Below are positions 36,402-46,928 of a stretch of DNA of 64,000 bases, in pieces. Each line of letters begins with the position of its first letter. Position 1 is the stretch's first letter. Under the pieces are notes generated by a model, which was not told the origin of the DNA, ran no database searches, and was given only the letters and a program-made list of their open reading frames with translations. The position numbers and the translations under genes are program-made. The stretch is from Pachyseris speciosa (taxonomy: Eukaryota > Cnidaria > Anthozoa > Scleractinia > Pachyseridae), in the NCBI GenBank assembly GCA_016490735.1, contig JAEMWC010001499.1, forward strand, positions 22,501 to 86,500, read 5' to 3'.

Positions 36402-39341
36402 CATCACAGACTATATCCCTGATTCTCCCCACTCCCTTCTTGAGTAATTTAAATGTCCTCGCTCTAATCAAGTGATCAACGGATGATGCCATGGTAAGCA
36501 ATTCCTCGATGTTAACCTCTTCTCCGATCCCCACCACCACAATGGTCACGTGATTTCTCTTCATGGCCATGGATGCGCGCGCAACAGCGAGAATATTCTG
36601 CGATTGACCGTAAGTCAGCACGACGACAATCTTCGGTACATCGGGACGCGAGCCGCCTTTGGCGGAGAAAAGATCGGTTCGAGCCATCTGTAATGCCAGT
36701 TCCGTTTTGGTATCACTGCCTTGTGCGTAGGCTATGTTGTCTACCATTTCTTTCAAGCGAAAAAGGTTGTTTTCGACACTGAACTGAAAGTCGAAAACCA
36801 AACTGGCTTGCGAGGAGAAGCGGATTAATCCAACATGAGTGCCATTATTAGAAATTTCAAGGTTTTGAAACAAGGACCACACAAAGGTCTTAACTTCTTG
36901 AAAGTCATCTCCACTAATGACCGTGGAATCCATGAGAAAAGCAACATCTACTTGGCCCAGGCACACTGAAAAGGAAGAAAAAAAAGCAAAGATTCCGCCA
37001 ATCGTCTTCTTTTTCTCAAAGAACCACAGGAATTTACCGCTCAGTAAAGGGTAATCACGATTATGAAAGACATATAGAATGTAAATATAAGCAAGGAAAC
37101 AAACCAAAAGATAACATAGTAAAAAAGGCCGTCCTGTCTCGCGTTTGGGCTTCACTTCCATGCCTGGGTTTTAACATTGACCATACCTCTTGCTTTACAG
37201 GCAAATGGAGTTTCCGTTACACATCTTTCATCGCTCCATTTCCCCCAGTCAGGATCAGCATGTATAGCTACACAATCTTCTTTTCGTCCTTCATTATCAG
37301 CTGATGATGGCTGACCTCCTGCCCACCTACGAAGTATAGAAAGAAAGAACACATGAATGTTTCTCCGCGCTCGCAGTGGTAGCACGTTAGCCTCCGTTTT
37401 CCCTCGCTTCCATTGCCAATGGATTGAAGTTTTCCCGCGCTCATCCTGAGCCTGCCACCGGTTGCATATTTTCCCACTGTCGTTACCGGTGACATATTAT
37501 TTCAAGCATTCTACACGCTTTGACAAAACCGGATTCTGTGGTTTACCTTGTAAAGTTCACAGGTCGATTTGCATTATCATCCGTCCATTGGTAGGTTCCC
37601 TCGTGACCAAAGTCCGTTACCCCAATCCAAAACTTGGAGAACCCGATCACCCTACGAACTTGTCGTATTCTGTCGGTGACCCATCGGCTTTCTCTCGGAG
37701 TCCGAATGCTAAGTAGATGTCCGCCTTCCATTACTTTGCAGTACATCTCGGCCTCAGTCCAACTCAGACCATGCCACGGTAAAGGAATGAATTTGTAAAT
37801 GTGTTTTTCCCATTCCCAGCCTAAAAGTGAATCAAGAAAAGTTTAATACAACAGAATTTGATTTTTGTTGGGGTAGGTTGGTAGGTAGGTATAACTGTAC
37901 GCTAGTTACACACAACAAAAGGTGGTTTCTAGGCATGGCGTATATTTCGGAGTTTTCAAAAACATAAATCAGTCGATCCGTCTCCAATGAACTAATAGCT
38001 ACTCTGTTGAGGTGCGACTGCTAAATCCAATTTATTATTTATTTAATTTATTTATTTATTTACTCACTGTATCCAAATCTCGGCTTCTCCGTGAGCCTTT
38101 CAGATGGTTCTGCAAAGTCAAAAACCTGTTAAGAAGACGTATGTCCAACAAAATCGCCGGTGAGTTTTACCCAGGATTGATGTGACTGTTCTTGAGGGAT
38201 CTCCCAGAGGACAAGCTTATGTCACTGCCCATTGATACAAGAAGCTATTTTAAAATGGCAACCGCTCTCTTACAATATACCAATGTATGCTGGCCCACGA
38301 TTGTGTACACGCGTACTTCCTTTTCATGTGACTGTTGTCTGAGGAACGAACCAAAGGTCCCGGGGGGAGGGGTACTCCCTTATATGGCCTTAACGGGGAC
38401 GTGCGCCCCAATAGGGTATGGTTTCAGGGTGTTTTGTCTTGAACGGGGTTTCGATTTCATCACTTTCTGTCTTAAACAGGGTATCGCTACAGCTGCTTCA
38501 GGCTAGGAAATCTCGTTCGCCTTGTCTTCTCAGGCAACCACGGTCCCGTGGAGTATACACAGCCCGTTTCATTTCCAATGCACTAAAATACAGTACGAAA
38601 CTAGTGCATCATTATTTCATTCTAGTCTTAAACAGGGTATGATTTTGGGTTAAATGTCTTAGATAGGGTCTGAAAAATCTGAATTCTGTCTTAAACGGGA
38701 TAGGGAAAAGGCAGAGAATTGTGTCTTAAACAGGTCAGGGTTTGAGCGCCCAGGCCGCACCTCCCTACCCAAGTATCTGTTGAGTACCCCCATCCCCCTC
38801 CCCCGGGGCAGTCAATCAAGTTTGACTGGATTTCTGGTGCTTATGCCGTACTCTGCCGAACCCACCCGACGCGCCCAGAAATGCAGTGCGTACACAAATT
38901 CTAAATATAGAAATGCGGTTCTACCTACCGTCCGCTTTGCAAATGTAGCCATGTGTTTCGTAACAGTCTTCCACATACCAAATGGACCTCTCTCCCCCAA
39001 ACTCCAAACTGATGCAGTACTCATAAGCCACGCGCTGTTGGGGTCTCTTGGGCTGACCCGGGGCCCAGGGGACAACGTTATATCGGAGGGGTTGTCCGTC
39101 TACAAAATCCCATACGTCGTTAATTTTCCTGTCGCTTCCACCGATCCACAGCTTGACTCTCAAACTCGGGTCCCGCACGACATTTTTGATAATGTTGTCA
39201 ACCCAAGTGATTTCATTGGGTGAGACGAGGCTTGTCAAATGGCCAGTTTCAGCCGATTGGCAAAGCGACTCCGCCTCGTACCAAGTACGTTGATCGTCTT
39301 CAGGAAAGACGAACTTGTATACGTAGTTGTTGTGTTCAAAA
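36402..39341 (-). CDS. C-type lectin - C-type lectin - von Willebrand A domain protein, internal exons
   Basis: Five exons join in phase: 39341-38929, 38109-38068, 37820-37547, 37326-37187, 36965-36402. The first encodes CTLD1 (FVFPEDDQRTWYEAESLC..WAPGQPKRP..IWYVEDCYETHGYIC), then a 14-codon linker. The next two encode CTLD2 (WTEAEMYC..WAGGQPSSADN..WGKWSDERC). The last encodes a vWA domain (QVDVAFLMDS to IRDIVCDG). Calcium-site residues look lost: QPK/QPS replace EPN/QPD, and the vWA MIDAS reads DSTVIS and LTYGQS, with Tyr where Asp is usual. This suggests protein or matrix binding rather than metal-dependent ligand binding. No signal-peptide exon or 3' terminal exon was found; a Penelope insertion lies about 200 bp upstream of exon 39341. 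Likely secreted or extracellular-matrix protein, as seen often in cnidarians. Confidence 0.82.
38356..38815. mobile_element. Third copy of the GGGGTACTCC element family
   Basis: The left end TCCCGGGGGGAGGGGTACTCCC and right end GAGTACCCCC..CCCCCGGGGC are inverted. Internal phrases ACGGGGTTTCGATTTCATC and AACAGGGTATGATTTTGGG resemble the family theme. I see no target duplication. It lies in the intron between the two CTLD exon groups. Confidence 0.7.
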
Positions 39342-39630
39342 ACTGTTGAGAGAGTTTGAAAATGATAACCCTTTGGAACAGAGTAGACTGGGGGAAGGGG
39401 GGGGGGGAGAGTAGACTGGGGGAAGGGGGGGGGGCAGGGGCAGGAAAGGGAGCGGGGCATTGAGGACAAGGCATGAGAACCGGGAAAGTGCAGGTGCTTT
39501 GCAGAGTAAATTGAAGACACTACTTTTTTGAGAGATCGTAAATGGTTTGAACCCAGGAGTCATATCATAACTAAGTGAAGCACGATCGTCCGGGTGAGTG
39601 TAGTACTGAGAAGGACTGTTTGTGGTGACA

Positions 39631-39677
39631 TTGACTGACGTTTCGACAACCTGAGCGGAAGTCATCATCAGAGTCAA
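39631..39677 (-). ncRNA. Hammerhead-like motif, left arm of Penelope element
   Basis: Minus strand: TTGACT, CTGATGA, stem II, GAAAC, GTC, AGTCAA. It is the inverted twin of the motif at 41772-41818. Confidence 0.5.
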
Positions 39678-41771
39678 GTGATTGGGGTAACGTCAGGAGA
39701 TGGTATAAGTACTCTGGTCGTTGATGTGATTGGTCAACGAAGTCGTGATGTTATTGGTTGTCTGTCAGTTAAGCCGTGATGTTATTGGCTGTGAAGACTG
39801 TTAACCGTGGTTGGTGCGTTTCGATCCGTCTTTTGTTAGTCAAATGTTCGTAAGTGTATTGTTAGTCAAATTAGTCGGAGTGTCTATTGTTTGTCTGTTG
39901 TTGATATCGTCAATAAATCGTTTGTAAGGTGCGGGAAGCTGTTGACAACGGTTCAGTGGTGTCTGTTCTAAGTTAGTAAACCAACTTTCCAGTGCGATCC
40001 GTTGGTGGTAATTAGTACAGTAGGTAATGCATTTAGCAGAGTCCCAGTCGATTGTGTGGTTTGTCAGTAAATGGTGCTCAGCAATGTTATTGTTGATGTC
40101 ACCATTTCTCGTCGCTCGTTTGTGTTCAGTCAGTCTTACGTTCAAATTTCTGCCAGTCTCACCGATGTAAGTGGCCTGACAGTCGCAGCATTCGATCTTG
40201 TAAACTGCTCCCTGTCTGTCCTTTGGTTCGTCTTTGTCCTTAACGTTCGTCAATAATTGTCGTAAAGTTGTGATGGGTCTGTGAGCGACACGGATATCGT
40301 AAGGTTTTAGTATCCGTGCAATGGTCTCAGAAGTTCCTTTGATGTATGGTATAGTCGCTGTAGTGACTGGTGTCGGGTGGGCGTCCGTAGCGTTTGGTTC
40401 TGTCCTGGCTCTAGATTGTACTGAGACCGCCATCAAGAACTCCACGCTACAACTGCCACTACCAACAGACGACTTAATGGACTTACTGAACCTTTGCCTT
40501 ACGTCTACCTACTTTCAGTACAACAGCAAACACTACAAACAATTGCACGGGACAGCTATGGGCTCACCAGTTTCCGTTGTTGTAGCAGAGATCGTCATGC
40601 AAAACATCGAGGAACAAGCCCTTGCGACTTACGAACGAACGCTACCGCTCTGGCTACGTTACGTCGACGACACTTTCACAGCTGTACACAAAGACGAAAT
40701 CGACGATTTTCACGAACACCTCAACAGACCGAGAACGCCCACATACAGTTTACCAAGGAGATCGAGGAAAATGGTAAGATACCTTTTCTAGACTGCCTTG
40801 TTAGCCGTGACAACAACAGACTACAGACGACAGTTTACAGAAAACCCACACACACTGACAGACTACTTGACGAATCATCTTACAACCCTACTTCACAAAA
40901 AGCAACGACAATACGGACCTTAACGAGACGAGCGCAACCAGTTTGCGACTCGAGCGACAGTTTAGCAGACGAACGCAAATACTTAGACAACGTTTTCAAT
41001 AAGAACAACTACAACCGCGACTTTGTTAGACGCAACACTTACAGGAGAGAACCAAACGCTACGGACGCTAACCCGACACCAGTCACTACAGCGACTATAC
41101 CATACATCAAAGGAACTTCTGAGACCATTGCACGGATACTACAACCTTACGATATCCGTGTCGCTCACAGACCCATCACAACTTTACGACAATTATTGAC
41201 GAACGTTAAGGACAAAGACGAACCAAAGGACAGACAGGGAGCAGTTTACAAGATCGAATGCTGCGACTGTCAGGCCACTTACATCGGTGAGACTGGCAGA
41301 AATTTGAACGTAAGACTGACTGAACACAAACGAGCGACGAGAAATGGTGACATCAACAATAACATTGCTGAGCACCATTTACTGACAAACCACACAATCG
41401 ACTGGGACTCTGCTAAATGCATTACCTACTGTACTAATTACCACCAACGGATCGCACTGGAAAGTTGGTTTACTAACTTAGAACAGACACCACTGAACCG
41501 TTGTCAACAGCTTCCCGCACCTTACAAACGATTTATTGACGATATCAACAACAGACAAACAATAGACACTCCGACTAATTTGACTAACAATACACTTACG
41601 AACATTTGACTAACAAAAGACGGATCGAAACGCACCAACCACGGTTAACAGTCTTCACAGCCAATAACATCACGGCTTAACTGACAGACAACCAATAACA
41701 TCACGACTTCGTTGACCAATCACATCAACGACCAGAGTACTTATACCATCTCCTGACGTTACCCCAATCAC

Positions 41772-41818
41772 TTGACTCTGATGATGACTTCCGCTCAGGT
41801 TGTCGAAACGTCAGTCAA
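41772..41818 (+). ncRNA. Hammerhead-like motif, right arm (3' end) of Penelope element
   Basis: Stem I TTGACT pairs with AGTCAA. The CTGATGA and GAAA boxes are intact. Stem II is GAC/GTC with internal CC/GG. The cleavage triplet GTC follows GAAAC directly, so stem III has no loop. Confidence 0.5.
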
Positions 41819-43090
41819 TGTCACCACAAACCGTCCTTCTCAGGACTACACTCACCCGGACGATCGTGCTTCACTTAGTTATTTTTTGAGAGAGTTGGTA
41901 ATTGTTAACTCAAGGCAATACTCGTTACGTAATAGCCGCTTAAAATATGAACTGATCACGTAGACAACCAGTGGCATATCCTCTCAATTTAAAGTGAAAT
42001 ACGACATTTAAAACTGAAGTGTGCGTGCTGTCCGGAAATAATTACCAGCGAAAAAAAAAAAAGATATGAAATTACTGAGGGACCGAATAGCTCAGCGTGA
42101 AGATAGCTGATCGCCTTAGGGTACTACAATCCGGAAATTTTGCGGTATTCAGTGTTAAGCTTTAGAAGACCAAACGGAAACAAAACTAAGAAACTTTTCG
42201 CGGTGCAGCATGATACTCACGGAATCGGAAGTCATGACAGAGGACAATGGCTCACTTTGCCAAGGCGAGCAAGGGTTAACTACAAAAGTCTACATATTTC
42301 TGATATTTTGAAGTGGAATAGTTTTGCCAAGCTGTCTTATCAAACTTAGCGGAAACAAATGCTGTAAATTCTTAACCCCACGACAATGAAACATATTAGA
42401 GTACTGTTGGTGCCAATATATTTTCCACCAAAAAAATGAATGGAGATTAGTGAGAAGAATTTTCATACTGATAGTAAGATTGCGGCTTTTTGATAGTGGG
42501 GATCGTCTTATTTTACTAATTACTTTCGATTTCGTAAAAGTTGACATTTTTTTTACTTATAGTGGTGTTCCATAACGTTCTCTTTCCTATCGAGTGGGGT
42601 TTAGCAGGATAACAGTCGTTCATATACAGTGGGAAGCAGCAAAACGAAAACCGACGTACGAATCGAAAGATATTGCACGCATGCAGGTTCGTTCGTGCGC
42701 CAGTTACTCTCCACGATTCGAAAGCCTGGATTTAAAATTCTTCATTTTTCCTATCTTACTTACAGTTCCCGGGAGTTTTTCACTAGCTGCAGCGTGATTT
42801 GATCCCCGGGGTTGATCGCGCATTATCAGTGGATGTCATCGTAGCATACAGCAAAATCCCCATGCCTTGTTTTTGTAAGGGTTAGCTTACAATTCACCTC
42901 TGCCAACTTAGGGCTGTCACAACCATATCGTTTATCGCAAAAGCGTCAAGAATCCAGCCGTGATTTATCCCTGTACTATAGATGCATGATTTCTTTTTAT
43001 AGATGTAATATCATTTGGAATCAAACAGAAAACCCTTCTTCTTTGCTCCGGTTCATCAAATCTGTTTCTAACTCAGTTTTAAGTGTGTCT

Positions 43091-43152
43091 TACCCTGGCT
43101 CCAGAGAATTCCCTCCTTCAAACGAAAAAAATAACCTCTGGCACCCAGGGTA
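43091..43152. mobile_element. 62-bp MITE with 9-bp target duplication
   Basis: The ends TACCCTGGCTCCAGAG and CTCTGGCACCCAGGGTA are inverted complements. AGTGTGTCT occurs exactly at both flanks (43082-43090 and 43153-43161). It is the smallest complete element in the window. Confidence 0.75.
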
Positions 43153-43184
43153 AGTGTGTCTATGAAGGACTATGAAATCTTACC

Positions 43185-43440
43185 GAACACTGAGTGCAGT
43201 AGTTGGGTCAGTAGATTATATCCTAAAGCGTGACCATTCAAATGAAAGCTACTGAGCAGTACTTTCTTGTGGTGCTGTTTATTATGCTGTACAAGGTGGT
43301 TCTAACGCTTGAGTTTGTGGATGAAATCCTGAAGTGTGACTATTCAAATGAAAGCTACTGGGCAGCACTTTCCGATTATGCTGTTTCTCACGTTGTTCAA
43401 GGTCAAATTGGTCATCATTTGAGACTGTGAATGGACTCTA
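43185..43440. repeat. Two ~120-bp tandem units (AAATGAAAGCTACTG repeat family)
   Basis: GAAATCCTGAAGTGTGACTATTCAAATGAAAGCTACTGGGCAG repeats the preceding ATATCCTAAAGCGTGACCATTCAAATGAAAGCTACTGAGCAG. Phrases CTGTACAAGGTGGTTCTAAC and GAAATCCTAAAGTGTGACCA recur in diverged form at 27400-27600. Confidence 0.7.
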
Positions 43441-44269
43441 TAAATTTCATCAATATTTTCACAAAACTAAATTTGACTGAGATTTTCTTCTGTCTACTTG
43501 TATCCATATTTCTAAGCTACTAGCTGGCCATGGTGTTAAAGGATTAACTGATATAAAATATCGCTCAGATAATTGAACAGAGCAGATAATTTGTTGTACA
43601 GGGTTTTCCGTTGACAGCTATTGTTGTCATCAAACTGCAGGAGGCAAAAGAAACAGAAGAAATACGCAATGAAATTCTGGTATATTTTGAGGAATTATCT
43701 CGCCTTTTCTTCTGTACTGTTTACAGATTGATACAACATAAACAGCCTTGATCTTCCCCTGAAAACTGAGCAGGATTTTGACAGACAAGAACCTTCTGTT
43801 GGAATAATTAAAGACTCGCGAACTGAAAGTATTACCCTGAAAGAGGGATTATCCCCAATCTCTGGATGGCCTGTGTGGAAATAATTCTCTATCTCTCTTT
43901 TATTTGAATGGAAATCTTTATCTCAAAGAAGTTGGCCTAACTAATTCAGATTGGAGAAAGCATTATCGAATAAAAGAAAATCTTTAACTGAGACATACCA
44001 TATCCAGGAGAACCCTGAGTTGAGGAGAAATGTAAACCAAACAAACACAGAATACGCGTTAACGCGCCAAGTCGCTCGACGAACATCATGCCAGAGAAAC
44101 TCTTTTCGTGGTCTTTCGCACTTGGCAGGAGCACAGGAAGTACGTAGAGTAAATCAATCTGTCCGGATTGTAACAGGCTAACGGGACGGGATTTCAGCTC
44201 GCATCTTTGTCAGTATGTCACCGCTCTTTCAGCAGCAAGCTCGTTCCCAAGTCCCTTATCGTCACGTCA

Positions 44270-44485
44270 TCGATTGCCTACGTCTCAAGTTTCGGTAGGA
44301 GGGTAAAGAGTGCACTCGGATTTTCATAGCTAAAACGTGGCCTAAAAGATTTGAAATTGAAAAATCGTAGCCCCTGAGGTTTTCAGAAAGGTCGCAATTG
44401 CTGCTTTTGGCAGTCAACAGAAACGTCAGCTAGCATTTTCGGAAAGAAAATAGTTCCCTAGAAAGCTCGTGGAAAGTTCACGGGG
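44270..44485. repeat. Dispersed repeat shared with 59340-59555
   Basis: CTAAAACGTGGCCTAAAAGA, TTTTGGCAGTCAA and CTAGCATTTTCGGAAAGAAA..TTCCCTAGAAAGCTCGTGGAAA occur in the same order at both loci with scattered substitutions. Confidence 0.75.
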
Positions 44486-45645
44486 GCAGAAACTCCACGA
44501 AAACGGTTCTAATCGATCTAGAAACCCGGCCAGACAGGGCAGGAAATTTTACTGAAAAATCATTAATAATTTTTGCCCTTCAAATTCGATACTTTTTCTG
44601 CCATGTACACAAATCATTAGAATTTTGCCATGACGCAAAGGTCATGTTGCTGCTCAAACTGCCTTTTACGTTACAAAGGTCAACACAAATCGTTAAGCTT
44701 GGGCAACCGTTGAGGAAAGTAACAGAAACAAGAGGCTACGATTAGCCTAAACTCGGGCTTGCAAAAAACAGTATTGTATCCCTAACTTAGTGCTAAACAA
44801 AAGAATAGAGGGAAGTCTGTCTTTCTTACATCGGACGCATTGCGCTTAGCTTGTGTTGGAGTCTATTTCTTTAGACCCCTATCAACATATATTCCTCTAA
44901 AATACAGCTCAACCATTGAGAACAATAATTATAACACTTGTAACAAATATTTCTAAAAGAACAAGAAAAAGAGAAACAGAAGACATCGAACCCGGGTTAG
45001 CTGCGTCACAGGCAGGAACAATGACCTTTAGGACACAGAGGTTTATCGTTATGCAAGATGATAAAAATAGTACATTGATTCCAAAAAAAAACTAAGCACA
45101 CTTGTTTTTGCTTCGATGGATAATTGTTTGAGAAAGGAAACGCTTATCGAACGATGTAGGATTTTTTCGCATAAACGTTAATGGAGTCTCGGTGAAATGT
45201 GAGTAGAAAATTAATTAGCAGAGTGAAACTGTTTACAAATACGTCAATCCAGGGTCATTTGACACACTAGAAAAATTAAAGTCCATAAATTGAGATATTG
45301 TGGGAAAAATATTAATAGTAAATAAACTACCTGTCAAAGTCTCAGGGGTGTGTGATATCCCGTACTTGAGTTATTCAACAAAATGTACATCTCAATGGAG
45401 CGGATACGGGGAACACGGCAGTCCATCTGGAGTTAAATTTTGGTCATGTTAAAAGCTTTCTTCTCGCTGTTGAACTTGCAAACATTCGTATAGACACTTC
45501 TCTTAACATATTAGTTGTTCAGACTTCAAAGACACAAGGTGAATCGACGTTTTCCGATACGTGACAACAGGCATCATTCTTGCTGTCGATATGAGATTTA
45601 CACTTCCGAATCACTCGGCCGTGAAAGGTCAAACTCCCTTTGTCT

Positions 45646-45753
45646 GTAGTCTCTAATTTTTGGCGCTCCCCTCGCGTCGCGTCTCCTCGCAACTTCGCGC
45701 GCGCACGTGTCTTTCGCCCGCCCCACAATCCATCGCCAAAATTAGAGACTACT
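45646..45753. mobile_element. MITE (GTAGTCTCTAA inverted ends), copy 1
   Basis: GTAGTCTCTAATTTTTGGCG and CGCCAAAATTAGAGACTAC are inverted ends around a GC-rich core (GCGTCGCGTCTCCTCGCAAC). A rearranged copy with a head-to-head core lies at 47346-47519. Confidence 0.7.
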
Positions 45754-45956
45754 CGCAGTCTACTGAAGCAGACACGAGGAAACACGGCAGTCCATCTGGA
45801 GTTAAGTTTACTCATGTTAAAAGCTTTCTTCTCGCCTAAGGAGCTCGCGTTGAACTTGCAAACATTCGCATAGACACTTCTCTTAACATACTGTTTGTTC
45901 AGACTTCAAAAGACACAAGGTGAATCGACATTTTCCGATAGGTGACAACAGGCATC

Positions 45957-46367
45957 CCCGGGGGGTACTCCCATAAAGTCCGGATAGGTGTGTGCCGCGA
46001 AGGGTCTTAAGCCCTGACCCTATTTAAGGAACAATCCAACAAAAATTGATACCCTATTTAAGGCCCAAATCCGAAAAATGACACCCTATGCAAGGGAAGA
46101 ACAAAAACTCAAAATAGCTTGAACAGGTCAACTTTATTTCCTTAAAATCGCTTTGGCAATACTTTAACTTTGACAGATCATTTGTTTTCCGCTTAACTGG
46201 GCTATTTTTGCTGATACAAATTTAGGCACCCTATCTAAGGATCACACCGTGACACTATGCAACGTAGCCGAAAAGGATACCCTATTTAAGGATCGAGAAC
46301 CTCCAAAAACCATACCCTATTCCGCGGCACGTACCTATATAGCCCATATAGGGGAGTATCCCCCGGG
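45957..46367. mobile_element. GGGGTACTCC-family MITE, with 8-bp target duplication and a paralogous empty site
   Basis: 411 bp; the ends CCCGGGGGGTACTCCC and GGGGAGTATCCCCCGGG are inverted. CAGGCATC is duplicated exactly at 45949-45956 and 46368-46375. The first copy of the local direct repeat (near 45565) has CAGGCATC only once, which serves as the uninserted site. Internal sequence is close to the 25156-25597 copy (e.g. GACACCCTATGCAAGGGAAG). Confidence 0.88.
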
Positions 46368-46504
46368 CAGGCATCACTCTGTTAAAAAAAATAGAAAGAA
46401 ACGCCGGAAGTGAGCTTTGTGGCTGATACTCGACGACGAAAAAGAAGAACCGTCGGTAGTTTTAGACCCGGGCGCCGCGCGAGACGCGGGCAGCCCGAGT
46501 AATA

Positions 46505-46531
46505 AGGGGCCGACAAATTTAACTCTTGAGG

Positions 46532-46590
<59 letters not shown>

Positions 46591-46780
46591 GATTTTGAAA
46601 AAAGAATTCCTGCAAGCGCTTGTCGGAAGAAAAAAATTGCATGCAGCACAAATGTAATAGAAAAAAATTACAGCACGAAGGGAAAAAAATATCCTGCCCA
46701 CCATGTTGCTAGAAAAAAAATTCTTGCTGACCAGAAATCACCCATCCTCCCCCCTCTCAAGAGTTAAATGGTCGGCCCCT
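46505..46780. mobile_element. MITE copy with (TG)n and G-run expansion
   Basis: The ends AGGGGCCGACAAATTTAACT and AGTTAAATGGTCGGCCCCT are inverted. A (GT)n run (about 46531-46573) and a long G run (about 46575-46591) sit next to the left end. It is a reverse-oriented relative of 29033-29240. Confidence 0.75.
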
Positions 46781-46928
46781 AACAACGATTATCTACGCAA
46801 TAATTCAGGACAACTTCAGCGCAATTAAAACTGGTTTATTGATCTCTGCATTGGTCTAAGGATGTCCTTTTCCTTCCGTAAACTAACACAAACAAGGTTA
46901 CGAGCAATTCGGAACATTTTTGGGATCA

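Larger units (their letters stand above)
39536..41881 (+). mobile_element. Recent Penelope-like element with inverted duplication of its 3' end
   Basis: The plus-strand core (about 40405-41600) encodes RT motifs GTAMGSPVSVVVAEIV and LRYVDDTFTA, then after one frame change FLDCLVSRDNNRLQTTVYRK and the GIY-YIG nuclease (AVYKIECCDCQATYIGETGR, NLNVRLTEHKR). The 5' part of the RT is missing. An 836-bp inverted copy of the 3' end (39569-40404, minus strand) is joined head to head with it; the right arm is 41046-41877. The arms differ at very few codons (Lys/Gln, His/Asn), so the insertion is young. TTTTTTGAGAGA occurs at both edges (39524-39535 and 41882-41893) and looks like a 12-bp target duplication. 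Both arms carry a hammerhead-like motif. Confidence 0.88.
41894..45410. other. Intergenic region upstream of the lectin-vWA gene; no gene seen
   Basis: Only short unrecognised ORFs. The first exon of the lectin-vWA gene may lie here but I could not identify it. It contains a tiny MITE at 43091, a tandem repeat at 43185 and a dispersed repeat at 44270. Confidence 0.45.
45411..46380. repeat. Direct duplication of a ~165-bp unit, second copy split by a MITE
   Basis: AACACGGCAGTCCATCTGGA to GACAACAGGCATCA is present at 45411-45576 and again from 45781. The second copy is interrupted after CAGGCATC by the 411-bp element at 45957 and resumes at 46368. Confidence 0.8.

Noticed and set aside
44985..45050. 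tRNA-like stretch (minus strand, GGGTTCGATGTC)
   Set aside because: The B box deviates, I could not form acceptor and anticodon stems, and no A box fits.
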